Shown: positions 26,399 through 36,327 of the stretch, piece after piece | Position numbering within the stretch: position 1 is the first letter of the stretch | Layout of the letters: the number at the start of each line of letters is the position of its first letter | DNA from: JBMDXB01 sp048594975 | Lineage (GTDB): Bacteria; Acidobacteriota; Vicinamibacteria; Vicinamibacterales; 2-12-FULL-66-21 | DNA: 64,000 bases | NCBI GenBank assembly: GCA_048594975.1 | Contig: JBMDXQ010000085.1 | Location: 1 to 64,000 of the forward strand | Direction: 5' to 3' | Notes under the pieces: model-generated | The model's input: only the letters and a program-made list of their open reading frames with translations | Database searches by the model: none | What the model was told of the DNA's origin: nothing | Translations under genes and position numbers: made by a program

Positions 26399-27580
26399 TC
26401 AGAGTTCCCGCAACGCCGTGACGACCGGCAACCGCGCGGCCCGCCACGCCGGGAAGAGGCCACCCAGCAGGCCCATCACGATGGCGAAACCGAACGCCTG
26501 CGCCAGCAGGGCGGGCGTGACCGCGAATGCGAACGCGACCTGGCTGAACGACTGCCAGTTCATCGTCGCGGTCTGGAACCCGTCGAACGCGAGCCACGCC
26601 AGAAACGCTCCCACCCCGCCGCCCACGATGCTCAGCAGGACCGCCTCCGTGAGGACGGAGGTCACGACGGATAGGTTCCCGAAGCCCAGCGCGCGCAGCG
26701 TTGCGATCTCGCGCGTCCGGCTCGCGACCGCCATGTACATGGTGTTCACCGCCGCGAAGACCGCCCCGATGCCCATGAGGAGCGCGATGGACATGCCGAT
26801 CATCTGGATGATCTCGCGCAGCACCTCGGACTGCCCCGAGTAGAACTCCGGCACGCGCATCGCCGTGACGTTCAGCCGCGGATCGCTCGTGAGCGCGTCC
26901 TTGAACGACTGGAATGTCTCCGGCGACTCGAGGCGCGCGTACACCGATTGGACGGTATTACCGCGCTGGTAGGCCGGCTGAAGCACTCTGACGTCGCACC
27001 ACACCTCCGACTCGGCCACCGTCCCCTGGGCGTCGAAGACGCCGACGACGTTCCAGGTGTTCCGTCCCCACGTCACGGTGGAGCCGACCTGCAGGTTGGC
27101 GAACTGGCGCGCCGCCGCCCGGCCGACGACGATCTCGTTGCGCCCCGGCTCGAACATGCGTCCCTCGACGATCGTGACCTCGGGGCGGACGTCGAGCGCC
27201 TGCGCGGAGACACCGCGCAGCGGCACGTTGGCGTCCGTGCCGGTCGATTGCCGGGGGTGGTTGACAATGACGAACAGCTCGGCCGACGCCGCCGGTCCGT
27301 CCTTCCCGCGCATGATCCCCGGAGCCTCGGCGATGATCCGGGCCGACTCGCCGTCGTGGATGCTGGTCATCTCCGAGTCGCTGCCCGAGCGCAGCACGAT
27401 CACCGTCTGCGGATCGCCGGTCTCGGCCATCGCCTTGTGGAACCCTTCGGCGATCGACAGGACGCCCACGAACACGATCACGACACCGCCGATCCCGATC
27501 ATGGCCACGGCCGACGAGCTGAGGCGCTGCCCGATCGAGCGGAGGTTCACCGCCGTGACGGCGACGATTTGCGACAGCAT
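26399..27580 (-). CDS. ABC transporter permease, FtsX/MacB type
   Basis: The 393-aa protein has the four-helix MacB/LolC layout: one N-terminal helix (AVAMIGIGGVVIVFVGVLSI), a periplasmic domain (about 45-265) and three C-terminal helices (MIGMSIALLMGIGAVFAAVNTMYMAV, LTEAVLLSIVGGGVGAFLAWL and AFGFAIVMGLLGGLFPAWRA) with the SRTREIATLRALGFG cytoplasmic loop. It is the last gene of an adaptor-ATPase-permease-permease operon, 4 bp after the other permease. The two permeases probably form a heterodimer as in LolCE. Substrate unknown. Confidence 0.9.
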   Translation of the reverse strand: MLSQIVAVTAVNLRSIGQRLSSSAVAMIGIGGVVIVFVGVLSIAEGFHKAMAETGDPQTVIVLRSGSDSEMTSIHDGESARIIAEAPGIMRGKDGPAASAELFVIVNHPRQSTGTDANVPLRGVSAQALDVRPEVTIVEGRMFEPGRNEIVVGRAAARQFANLQVGSTVTWGRNTWNVVGVFDAQGTVAESEVWCDVRVLQPAYQRGNTVQSVYARLESPETFQSFKDALTSDPRLNVTAMRVPEFYSGQSEVLREIIQMIGMSIALLMGIGAVFAAVNTMYMAVASRTREIATLRALGFGNLSVVTSVLTEAVLLSIVGGGVGAFLAWLAFDGFQTATMNWQSFSQVAFAFAVTPALLAQAFGFAIVMGLLGGLFPAWRAARLPVVTALREL

Positions 27581-27584
27581 GGCG

Positions 27585-28742
27585 TCAGTTCCTCCGCAGC
27601 GCCTCGACGATGCGCAACCGGCTCGCCTGCCACGCCGGCAAGGCGCCAGACGCGAGCCCCAGGAAGAGCACCAGGGCGGCCCCGGTGATCAGCGCCGGCA
27701 CGGGGAAGTAGAAGGCCGGCAGCAACCCGTTGGTGGGATCACCCTGCGAGATGATCAGCCACGCGACCGCCAGGCCCAGCCCGCCGCCGACGACGGCGAT
27801 CAGGCAGGACTCGACCAGCACCATGGCCAGGATCAGGCCGTCGGTGAATCCGAGCGTCTTCAGCACCGCCAGCTCGTTGGTGCGCTGCCGGATCGAGTGC
27901 GCCATGGTGTTGGCGGCCATGATCAGCGCGACGAAGATCGCCACCGAGACGATGGCGACGGCAATCATGCCGATGTCGCCGATCTGTTTGGCGAAGTCCG
28001 AAACGAACGCCTTTTCCGTCGCGGTCTTGGTCTCGGCCTGGGAATTGGCGAACTCGGTGTCGATCCGCTTGGCGAGCTCGGCGGACTGCTCGGGGCTCTT
28101 CACCTTGATGACGTACCACCCGACGAGGCCCTCGAAGTACGTTCCGCGCAGGACCTCGCTGAGCAGTGCATAGTGAAAGAAGAACTGGGTCTTGTCGGTT
28201 CCCTTGAGCTGAGAGTCGTAGGCCCCTTCGATGGTGAACTCCCAGCCGGTGCCGTCAGGCTTCCGGTAGATCGGCGACATCAGCGGGATGCGGTCCCCGA
28301 CCTTCCAGCCGAACCGGTTCATCGTGTCGATGCCGACGATCGCCCCGGTGCGATTGGCCATCCACCTCTCGAGCTGGTCCCGCGGGACGTCGAACTCGGG
28401 ATACATCCGGAACCAGCTCCCGGAGTCCACCGCCATGGTCGCGAAGAAGTTCTTCGGGTCCTGGTAGATGCCGTTGAACCAGTTCGCGTGGGTGATGTCG
28501 GAGACGCCGTCGATGGCGGCGATGCGGTTCTTGTAGGTCAGCGGCAGCGGCTGGATGAACGAGACCTTGTGGATCATCACGAGGCGGTCGGCGCCGGCGA
28601 TCTCGACGCCGAAGCCGAAGGCGGCGCGGATCGCGGCCAGCGCGCCGAACAGCACGAAGGTAAAGAAGATCGCTCCCATCGTGAACAGCGTGCTGAACTT
28701 GCGTCGCAGCAGGTTGCGCCAGACGAGCGGGAAGTACTTCAT
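27585..28742 (-). CDS. ABC transporter permease, FtsX/MacB type
   Basis: The 385-aa FtsX-type permease has an N-terminal helix (FTMGAIFFTFVLFGALAAI), a periplasmic domain with GWEFTIEGAYDSQLKGTDKTQ, and three C-terminal helices with the SIRQRTNELAVLKTLGFTDG loop and the end PAWQASRLRIVEALRRN. It is a diverged partner of the 393-aa permease encoded next. Its ATG overlaps the stop of the ATPase gene (ATGA), which indicates coupled synthesis of the three transporter parts. Confidence 0.9.
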   Translation of the reverse strand: MKYFPLVWRNLLRRKFSTLFTMGAIFFTFVLFGALAAIRAAFGFGVEIAGADRLVMIHKVSFIQPLPLTYKNRIAAIDGVSDITHANWFNGIYQDPKNFFATMAVDSGSWFRMYPEFDVPRDQLERWMANRTGAIVGIDTMNRFGWKVGDRIPLMSPIYRKPDGTGWEFTIEGAYDSQLKGTDKTQFFFHYALLSEVLRGTYFEGLVGWYVIKVKSPEQSAELAKRIDTEFANSQAETKTATEKAFVSDFAKQIGDIGMIAVAIVSVAIFVALIMAANTMAHSIRQRTNELAVLKTLGFTDGLILAMVLVESCLIAVVGGGLGLAVAWLIISQGDPTNGLLPAFYFPVPALITGAALVLFLGLASGALPAWQASRLRIVEALRRN

Positions 28743-29455
28743 CGCGCCGCCACTCCCTCGACGAGCGTGTCTTTCCTGCCCCCCTCGACGAGCGTGCCCT
28801 TCTCGAGGTGGAGGATCCGCCGCGCGCGCTCGGCGGCGTGCGGGTCGTGCGTCACCATGATGATGGTCTTGCCGTGGTCGCGGTTCAGCGTCTGCAGCAG
28901 CTCGAGGATCTCGTCGCCGGACTTGCGGTCGAGGTCGCCGGTCGGCTCGTCGCACAGCAGCAGCGTCGGGTCGGTGACGATCGCGCGCGCGATGCCGACG
29001 CGCTGCTCCTGGCCGCCGGAGAGCTGGCGCGGGTAATGGTTCATGCGGTCGGCGAGCCCGACGACGGACAGCGCGATCTCGACGCGCTTGCGCCGCTCCG
29101 CCTTCGACAGCTTCGTCAGCAGCAGCGGCAGCTCGACGTTGCGCGCCGCGGTCAAGACCGGGAGCAGATTGTACAGCTGGAAGACGAATCCGATGTGGCG
29201 CGCCCGCCACGCCGCCAGCCGCCCGCCGGACAGCTGGTCGATGCGGTCGCCGGCGACGTCGATCGAGCCGCGCGTCGGCGTGTCGAGGCCGCCGATCAGG
29301 TTCAGCAGCGTCGTCTTGCCCGAGCCCGAGGGGCCCATCAGCGCGAGGAAGTCGCCCTTCGGGAGGTCGAGCGTGACGCCCTGTAGCACGTCGATGCGTT
29401 CGCTGCCGCGGTGGAAGACCTTGTGAACGTCCGTGACCTTGACCAGCGTCTCCAT
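28739..29455 (-). CDS. ABC transporter ATPase, MacB/LolD type
   Basis: The 238-aa protein has Walker A GPSGSGKTT (about residue 41), Q-loop IGFVFQLYNLLPVLTAARNVELPL, signature LSGGQEQRVGIARAI, Walker B LLLCDEPTGDLD and H-loop MVTHD. The FQxxNLLP sequence and DEPTGDLD identify the MacB/LolD/FtsE branch that drives FtsX-type permeases. The start overlaps the adaptor stop (TGATG) and the end overlaps the first permease gene (ATGA). Confidence 0.95.
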   Translation of the reverse strand: METLVKVTDVHKVFHRGSERIDVLQGVTLDLPKGDFLALMGPSGSGKTTLLNLIGGLDTPTRGSIDVAGDRIDQLSGGRLAAWRARHIGFVFQLYNLLPVLTAARNVELPLLLTKLSKAERRKRVEIALSVVGLADRMNHYPRQLSGGQEQRVGIARAIVTDPTLLLCDEPTGDLDRKSGDEILELLQTLNRDHGKTIIMVTHDPHAAERARRILHLEKGTLVEGGRKDTLVEGVAAR

Positions 29456-30678
29456 CAGTTCTCCTTGACCGTGACCCGCGCGCCGTCGGCGAGTGTCGAG
29501 GGTCCTTCGACGATGACGCGCTCGCCGATCTGCAGCCCGGAGGCAATCTCGACCTGGTCGCCCTCGGCCAGGCCGACCGTGACCGCGCGGCGCTCGGCGA
29601 CGTCGCCCTTGACCACGAACACGACGTCGCGGCCCTCGACCTGGCGCAGCGCCGCCTTGGGCACGAGCATCCGCGGCGCGACCGCCGTCACCTGCGAGGT
29701 CGGCGCGGCGAGAAACGACACCTTCACGCCCATGTCGGGGAGGATGCGCGGATCGAGCTTGTCGAACCCGATGCGCACCTTCACCGTCGCCTTCGCGCGG
29801 TCCGCCGTCGGTACGCCGGTGATGACGTGGGCGGGAATCCGCCAGTCCTTGTAGGCGTCGAGCACCGCCTCCACCGGCTGGCCCGGCTTGACGCGGTTGA
29901 TGTAGCTCTCGTTGACGTCGACCTCGATCTCGAGCGACGACATGTCGACGATGGTGCAGATGCCGGTGCGCGTGAAGCCGCCGCCGGCCGACACCGGCGA
30001 GATCATCTCGCCCGGCTGCGCGTCCTTCGAGATCGCCACGCCGTCGAAGGGCGCGCGCACCACCATGTCCGACAGATCGATGCGGCGCGCGGCCACCTGG
30101 CTCTGCGCCACGCGGATCTGCTCCTGTGACAGCGCGATGCGCGCCTTCAGCGACTCGACTTCCGCGTCCGCGGCATCAACTTCCGCCCGCCCGACCACGC
30201 CTTCCTTGAGCAGCGCGGCACGGCGCTCCCGAGTAAGCTCCGCCTCGCGCAGCCGCGCCTGGTCCTCGGCGGCGCCGCGGAGGGCGACGGCCAGCTGCGC
30301 CTCGGCCACCGCCAGCGCGGAGCGGACCTGCGAGGCGTCGAGCCGGGCCAGGATCTCCCCCTTGCGGACCGCCTGGCCCTCCTCGACGTTGACCTCGAGG
30401 ACCTTCCCGGTCACCTTCGACGACACCGTCGCACGGCGCCGGGCGACGACATACCCCGACGCGTTCAACACCGCATCGCCGCCGCCCGATCCGCCCGAGC
30501 GGGCGACCACCGCCGCGGTGCGGACCGGATCGGCCTGGACGCGCTGCGTCCAGAACCATCCGGCCGCCCCGCCGGCGGCGAGGATGACCGCCAGCGTGAT
30601 CCAGACGCCGCGCCGGCTGTGGGTGGCGCGCGCCGAGTGTTCGATCTTGAGCGAAGCGAGGTCGTCTTTCAGTGCCAC
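29455..30678 (-). CDS. Periplasmic adaptor (HlyD/MacA-like membrane fusion protein)
   Basis: The 407-aa protein from GTG 30678 has one membrane anchor (GVWITLAVILAAGGAAGWFW, about 25-45), a barrel-sandwich half (NASGYVVARRRATVSSKVTGKVLEVNVEEGQAVRKGEILARLD), a coiled-coil hairpin (about 115-190), the second lipoyl half (VRAPFDGVAISKDAQPGEMISP) and a C-terminal beta domain. With the ATPase and two permeases it makes a tripartite pump or lipoprotein/peptide exporter across the periplasm. The frame is open to 30996, but the added residues look non-coding. A TATACT hexamer at 30841-30836 (minus strand) may be its -10 box. Confidence 0.88.
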   Translation of the reverse strand: MALKDDLASLKIEHSARATHSRRGVWITLAVILAAGGAAGWFWTQRVQADPVRTAAVVARSGGSGGGDAVLNASGYVVARRRATVSSKVTGKVLEVNVEEGQAVRKGEILARLDASQVRSALAVAEAQLAVALRGAAEDQARLREAELTRERRAALLKEGVVGRAEVDAADAEVESLKARIALSQEQIRVAQSQVAARRIDLSDMVVRAPFDGVAISKDAQPGEMISPVSAGGGFTRTGICTIVDMSSLEIEVDVNESYINRVKPGQPVEAVLDAYKDWRIPAHVITGVPTADRAKATVKVRIGFDKLDPRILPDMGVKVSFLAAPTSQVTAVAPRMLVPKAALRQVEGRDVVFVVKGDVAERRAVTVGLAEGDQVEIASGLQIGERVIVEGPSTLADGARVTVKEN

Positions 30679-31002
30679 GGTCGATTGCCGATGGGCGATC
30701 GCCGGCGCATCGCGCGCGCCGCCGGCCGCGGGTCGACGGATTGCCGGCTCGAGGAGGACCGTTTCCACCAGCTGCCGGTTTGTCGATCCACGCACGGGCG
30801 CATCGACAGGCCGGAGCCGGGAAACGCCGCCTCTCAGTATAGTCAGGATACGGTGGCGGAGGTCCGCGGGGTCCGCGGATCCGGCGAACGGAGGACCCGC
30901 GCCGGTGAACAGTCGTGCCTCAGCGGCCAGCCGGTGAGCCGCCGGCGTCGCACGGCCCGGTCGACATTGGCCAATCGACGATCCGTCGATCCGCAATGGA
31001 GG
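30679..31002. other. Intergenic region between adaptor operon and oxidase operon
   Basis: The two operons run in the same direction here. The region holds the 3' end of the oxidase transcript, with a hairpin ATCGACG-ATC-CGTCGAT at 30974-30990, 12 bp past the last cox stop, and the presumed promoter of the adaptor operon (TATACT at 30836-30841, minus strand). The rest is uniform GC-rich DNA without a supported gene. Confidence 0.5.
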
Positions 31003-31305
31003 CTACTTCAGCGTTCCCTCCACCCAGCCCCGGCTCGCGTAGTCGGCCATCGTGATCGAGAAGAGGATCAGCAGCCAGAAGAAACCGGCGCCCGCCACCA
31101 CCCAGGTGAGCCGCGTGCCCCAGCGGACGTGCATGAAGAACAGCACCACGAGCAGTGCCTTCGCGCACGCGATCGTCAGCATGACGATGTTGTTGAGCGG
31201 CCCGAGGTCGAATTTCGCGACGATGACCGTCAGGATCGTCCCGACGACGAGCGCGACGAACACCGCGAAGTAGAGGCTGCGGGGTGCCACGTGGCCAGCA
31301 GACAT
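31003..31305 (-). CDS. coxD: Cytochrome c oxidase subunit IV (caa3 type, A2 cluster)
   Basis: The 100-aa protein has three helices: LYFAVFVALVVGTILTVIVA, NIVMLTIACAKALLVVLFFMHVRWG and LTWVVAGAGFFWLLILFSITMADY. The ACAKALLVVLFFMHV segment is the family mark of the small prokaryotic subunit IV (COX4_pro). It stabilises the oxidase core in the cytoplasmic membrane. It is the last gene of respiratory cluster 1, 8 bp after subunit III. Confidence 0.88.
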   Translation of the reverse strand: MSAGHVAPRSLYFAVFVALVVGTILTVIVAKFDLGPLNNIVMLTIACAKALLVVLFFMHVRWGTRLTWVVAGAGFFWLLILFSITMADYASRGWVEGTLK

Positions 31306-31313
31306 GCGCTTCC

Positions 31314-32052
31314 CTAGTGTGCTCCGTAGTGGTAGCCGATCAGGTAGAGCAGCGGGAACAGGAAAATCCAGACGATGTCGACGAAGTGCCAGTACAGGCC
31401 CGCGACCTCGACCGGCGTGTAGTAGGTGGCGTCGAACTGCCGCCGCCACGCCATGATCGAGATCACGGACATGATCCCGAGACCGACGACCATGTGCAGG
31501 GCGTGCAATCCGGTCAGGCAGAAGTACAGCGAGTAGAACATCTCCGCGGCCGCCGGATATTGGCCGGTCCAGGTGAACGGCCCCTTGTCGATGAGCCCGA
31601 GCACGTTGGCGGCGGGACCGGGAACGATGTTGTGCGCGAACTTGTCGCCGTACTCGATCACCTTGATCCCCAGGAAGGAGGCGCCGAGCGTCATGGTGGC
31701 GAGCAGCCAGGCGACCTGCGTGCGCGCCGGCGCGCTGACCTGCGCCGCGCGCACCGCCAGCGCCATGGTCAGCGAGCTGACGATGAGCACGATGGTGTTG
31801 ACCGCGCCCCAGATCACGTTGAGGTGGTTGCTCGCCTCGGCGAAGCCCTCCGGCGACCGCCACCGGTACACCAGGTAGGCGGTGAACAGCCCGCCGAAGA
31901 ACATGATCTCGGTGACCAGGAACACCCACATGCCGAGCGTCGAGGCCTCCGCCTGCTGCGCCATGTCGTCGAAATGGTGCTGCAGCTTCGGATGATGCGG
32001 GTGCACGTGTCCGTGCGGGTCGCCCCCGGCCGGATGAATCGCGACGGTCCCG

Positions 32053-32066
<14 letters not shown>
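31314..32066 (-). CDS. coxC: Cytochrome c oxidase subunit III (caa3 type, A2 cluster)
   Basis: The 250-aa protein has a His-rich N-terminal extension (GDPHGHVHPHHPKLQHH) and then the subunit III helices with EASTLGMWVFLVTEIMFFGGLFTAYLVYR, the YFCLTGLHALHMVVGLG core and the end YWHFVDIVWIFLFPLLYLIGYHYGAH. These motifs (GLHxxHV-type and WHFVDxVW) are diagnostic. It starts at TTG 32066, 14 bp inside the end of subunit I. The extension is longer than in the second copy at 55.5 kb. Confidence 0.95.
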
Positions 32067-33660
<1,594 letters not shown>

Positions 33661-33709
33661 GTTCGTCCCCGGAGGTCCGCCGCGACGCCGGCGGTCCCGC
33701 CGTTCCGCG

Positions 33710-34714
33710 CTATTTCCTGATCTCCGGCCGCTCGTTCGACTGCGGCATCGTCTGGGGCGCGGTGGCGCCCGCCGCCGGCTCCGGCTGCTTGGTCAACGAG
33801 CGCACGTAGGCGATGAGCTGCAGCAGCTGTTCCTCGGTTACCAGCCCCTGGAATGTCGGCATGACCGGCTGGAAGCCGGCCACGACTTTCGCCTGCGGAT
33901 TGACGATCGACTCGCGGATATACGCCTCGTCGGCAACCACCCGGCGGCCGTCCTGCAGTTCGACCGCCTTGCCGAACAGGTTCTGCAGCACCGGCCCGCG
34001 GCCCTGGGACTCCTGCTGATGGCATGTGACGCACGCCAGGTCGGTGAAGAGCCTCGCCCCCGCGGCGGCCGGCGAGTCCTCGCCCGTACCGCCGCTCAGC
34101 CACGCCTGGAAGTCGGCCGGTTCCATGGCCACCACCGAGCCGATCATCCCGGAGTGCTTCGTGCCGCAGTACTCGGCGCAGAAGAGGTGGTAGATCCCGG
34201 CCTTGGTGGCCGTGAACCACATCGTGTTGTAGCGCCCGGGAATGACGTCCGCCTTGACGCGAAAGGCGGGAATGTAGAACGAGTGCAGGACGTCCTCCGA
34301 ACCCATGATCAGCTTCACCGGCCGGCCCACCGGCACGTGCAGCTCGTTAATCTCCCGCTGCCCGCCCATGTGCTGGATCTTCCACATCCACTGCTTGCCG
34401 ACGACGTAGACCTCCATCGCGCCGGGCGGCGGCCGGTAGAGATCGAAGAACACCTTGGCGCCCCAGCCGAACATCGTCATCACGACGAAGAACGGGATGA
34501 TCGTCCAGAGCAGCTCCAGCGGAAGGGAGCCGTGGACGGGGACGCCGATCTCGTCCCTGTGCCGGCGGCGATACTTGACGGCGAACACCACCACCAGCGT
34601 CGCGATGAGCAGCGAGAAGAAGGCCGTCACGGCGACGAGGAAGAAGTAGACCGCGTCCACCTGCCCCGCCTGCTGCGACGCCTGCACCGGGAACAACGGG
34701 AGGTTCTTGAACAT
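33710..34714 (-). CDS. coxB: Oxidase subunit II with fused cytochrome c domain (caa3)
   Basis: The 334-aa protein has two N-terminal helices (VYFFLVAVTAFFSLLIATLVVVFAV and LLWTIIPFFVVMTMFGWGAKVFF), a cupredoxin domain with the binuclear CuA site CAEYCGTKHSGM (residues ~182-193) and upstream His in EDVLHSFYIP, then a class I cytochrome c domain with CVTCH (~230) and a probable Met ligand in PVMPTFQG. The fused haem c defines a caa3 enzyme, which takes electrons directly from the Act complex encoded in the same operon. Confidence 0.96.
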   Translation of the reverse strand: MFKNLPLFPVQASQQAGQVDAVYFFLVAVTAFFSLLIATLVVVFAVKYRRRHRDEIGVPVHGSLPLELLWTIIPFFVVMTMFGWGAKVFFDLYRPPPGAMEVYVVGKQWMWKIQHMGGQREINELHVPVGRPVKLIMGSEDVLHSFYIPAFRVKADVIPGRYNTMWFTATKAGIYHLFCAEYCGTKHSGMIGSVVAMEPADFQAWLSGGTGEDSPAAAGARLFTDLACVTCHQQESQGRGPVLQNLFGKAVELQDGRRVVADEAYIRESIVNPQAKVVAGFQPVMPTFQGLVTEEQLLQLIAYVRSLTKQPEPAAGATAPQTMPQSNERPEIRK

Positions 34715-34744
34715 CTCAGTGGGTCTGCCTGAGTCCGCTGGCGC

Positions 34745-35614
34745 TCACGTTCTGTGCGCCGCCGCGGCTCGATGCGCCACGCGCTCGCGCCTCAGGCTCA
34801 CGACCAGGAACGCAAGGAAGGCCAGCACCGTCGCCACCGCGCCGATTCGCACCAGGCCGAGCGCCGTCGCACCGTACTTCCCCGTCGCCGGGTCGTAGTG
34901 AAAGCAGAGCAGGAGCACGTCGTCCACCGGCGTACCGATGCGCTCCTCGGAGGCCTCGATGACCCCGAAGCGGATGTCCCGCGGCGAGTACTCGATGCCG
35001 TAGTAGTAGCGGGAGATCGTGCCCGTGGGCGTCAACAGCTCCACGCCCGCGCCGTGCGCGTACTGGCCGATGTCGGCGACGTACTCGTAGCGGAACCCGA
35101 CCGCGTCGGCGAGCCGCCGGATGTTCTCCTCGCGCCCGGTCAGGAAGTGCCAGCCCGCGGCCGTGTGCGTCCGGCCGTAGCGTTCGAGGTAGGCTGCCTT
35201 CTTCTGCGCGGCGAGGCCGGGACCTTCGCGCGGGTTGATGCTCACGGCGACGACGTCGAACTCGCGGCCGACGTCGAACTTCAGCGTCGCCAGCGCGCTC
35301 ACCAGGCCGTTCAGCACTTGCGTGCAGAGCATCGGGCATTCGTAGTACACGAGCGCGAGCATCACCGGGCGCGTGCCGAAGTACTCACGGAGCGCCACCT
35401 CGCGCCCCGTCTCCTCCATGAAGGGCAGGTCGAGCGGCACCTGGTGGTTCAGCCGCTGATCGATGCCGATCTTGCCGAGGACCCCGGGCTTCGCGCTCGC
35501 CGCATCGCCCGGCGCGTCTGCGGTAGGTCCGACGCCCTGCGCGGCAGCATGTGCGCCGGACAGGCTCATCGTCGCGGTCAGGATTGCGATAGCGACGGTC
35601 TTGCTGGAATTCAC
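34745..35614 (-). CDS. SCO1/SenC-type copper chaperone, membrane anchored
   Basis: The 289-aa protein starts at GTG 35614. It has a signal peptide (AIAILTATMSLSGAHAAAQ) and a thioredoxin fold with the copper-site CPMLC (CxxxC in YYECPMLCTQVLNG) plus a distal His in YAHGAGVELL. A C-terminal helix (IGAVATVLAFLAFLVVSL) anchors it, unlike most Sco proteins, whose anchor is N-terminal. It likely loads the CuA centre of the subunit II encoded immediately after it (30 bp). An inverted repeat lies between it and the preceding gene. Confidence 0.9.
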   Translation of the reverse strand: MNSSKTVAIAILTATMSLSGAHAAAQGVGPTADAPGDAASAKPGVLGKIGIDQRLNHQVPLDLPFMEETGREVALREYFGTRPVMLALVYYECPMLCTQVLNGLVSALATLKFDVGREFDVVAVSINPREGPGLAAQKKAAYLERYGRTHTAAGWHFLTGREENIRRLADAVGFRYEYVADIGQYAHGAGVELLTPTGTISRYYYGIEYSPRDIRFGVIEASEERIGTPVDDVLLLCFHYDPATGKYGATALGLVRIGAVATVLAFLAFLVVSLRRERVAHRAAAAHRT

Positions 35615-35639
35615 CCTTCGTGCCCTTCTTCCTCGTCAA

Positions 35640-35676
35640 CTTCCGACTGAAGGCGGAAGTGACAACGTCACTTCCG
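35640..35676 (-). repeat. Intra-operon hairpin upstream of the sco gene
   Basis: A perfect 10-bp inverted repeat (CGGAAGTGAC, AAC, GTCACTTCCG) lies at 35654-35676. A third CTTCCG at 35640-35645 could pair with the same CGGAAG arm instead. The two pairings exclude each other, as in attenuators. It sits in the 98-bp gap between the 204-aa protein gene and sco, so it may set the relative yield of oxidase and Act proteins. Confidence 0.5.
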
Positions 35677-35712
35677 AGCGCCGAGCGCTGGCCGCCCGTC
35701 CCGGCCCCCGGA

Positions 35713-36327
35713 CTAATGTCCTCCGGGCTTCTGCGGCGGCTTTGCCGCGCCCGGCTGCGCTCCGGGCTGCGGCATCGGTGGCGCCGGCCGTAATCCCGGC
35801 TGCGTCGAGCTGCCCGTCGGCGTCTGCTTGACGACCGCGTTCCGGCCCGACGACGCGTCGGACATGGCGGCAGCGCGCGTGCCGAGCCTCGGATCGACGG
35901 GCTCGCCGGCTCGCGCCGGCAGCCCCTTGTGGAGCAACAGCTTCTTCGCCTCGTCGAGCGGGATGCGCCCGATCCCCGCGCCGCGGTCCACCCAGTCGCC
36001 GCCCTCGAGGAGCTTCCGCTCCCGTTCGCGCTGCTTCTCGAGGGTGGCGGGCTCGTTCGTGAGCAGCCGCGGCTCGGGTGGCAGCTGCCCCGCGGGCGCG
36101 GCCAGCGGCGACAGCGGCGGGTCCGCGTTGGCCGCCTGGTTGTCCAGGAAGACGAACACGCCCCACATGGCGCCGGCGGCGACCAGCCCGACCGCCGTGA
36201 GCACGACGAGGAACACGATGATCGCGCGGACGTTGATGTCGCTGTGCTCGTGCGCGACGTCCGGGTTGTGCAGCTCGCCGCCGGCCGGCTCGACACCGTC
36301 CGCCAGCGGATCAGTGGGCCGCGTCAT
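35713..36327 (-). CDS. Single-helix membrane protein of the Act-cox operon
   Basis: The 204-aa protein has a polar N-terminus (HNPDVAHEHSDINVR), one helix (AIIVFLVVLTAVGLVAAGAMWGVFVFL, ~36-62), and a periplasmic part with LEGGDWVDRGAGIGRIPLDEAKKLLLHKGLPAR, ending in a Pro/Gln-rich tail (~165-204). The gene overlaps actF by 17 bp. The RIPLDEA segment recurs in small proteins encoded beside Act clusters. It may be an assembly factor or accessory subunit; no cofactor motif is present. Confidence 0.65.
   Translation of the reverse strand: MTRPTDPLADGVEPAGGELHNPDVAHEHSDINVRAIIVFLVVLTAVGLVAAGAMWGVFVFLDNQAANADPPLSPLAAPAGQLPPEPRLLTNEPATLEKQRERERKLLEGGDWVDRGAGIGRIPLDEAKKLLLHKGLPARAGEPVDPRLGTRAAAMSDASSGRNAVVKQTPTGSSTQPGLRPAPPMPQPGAQPGAAKPPQKPGGH

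Noticed and set aside
30679..30996. A 106-codon N-terminal extension of the HlyD-like adaptor
   Set aside because: Low-complexity Arg/Ala residues without a signal. The GTG at 30678 gives a normal cytoplasmic tail plus anchor.
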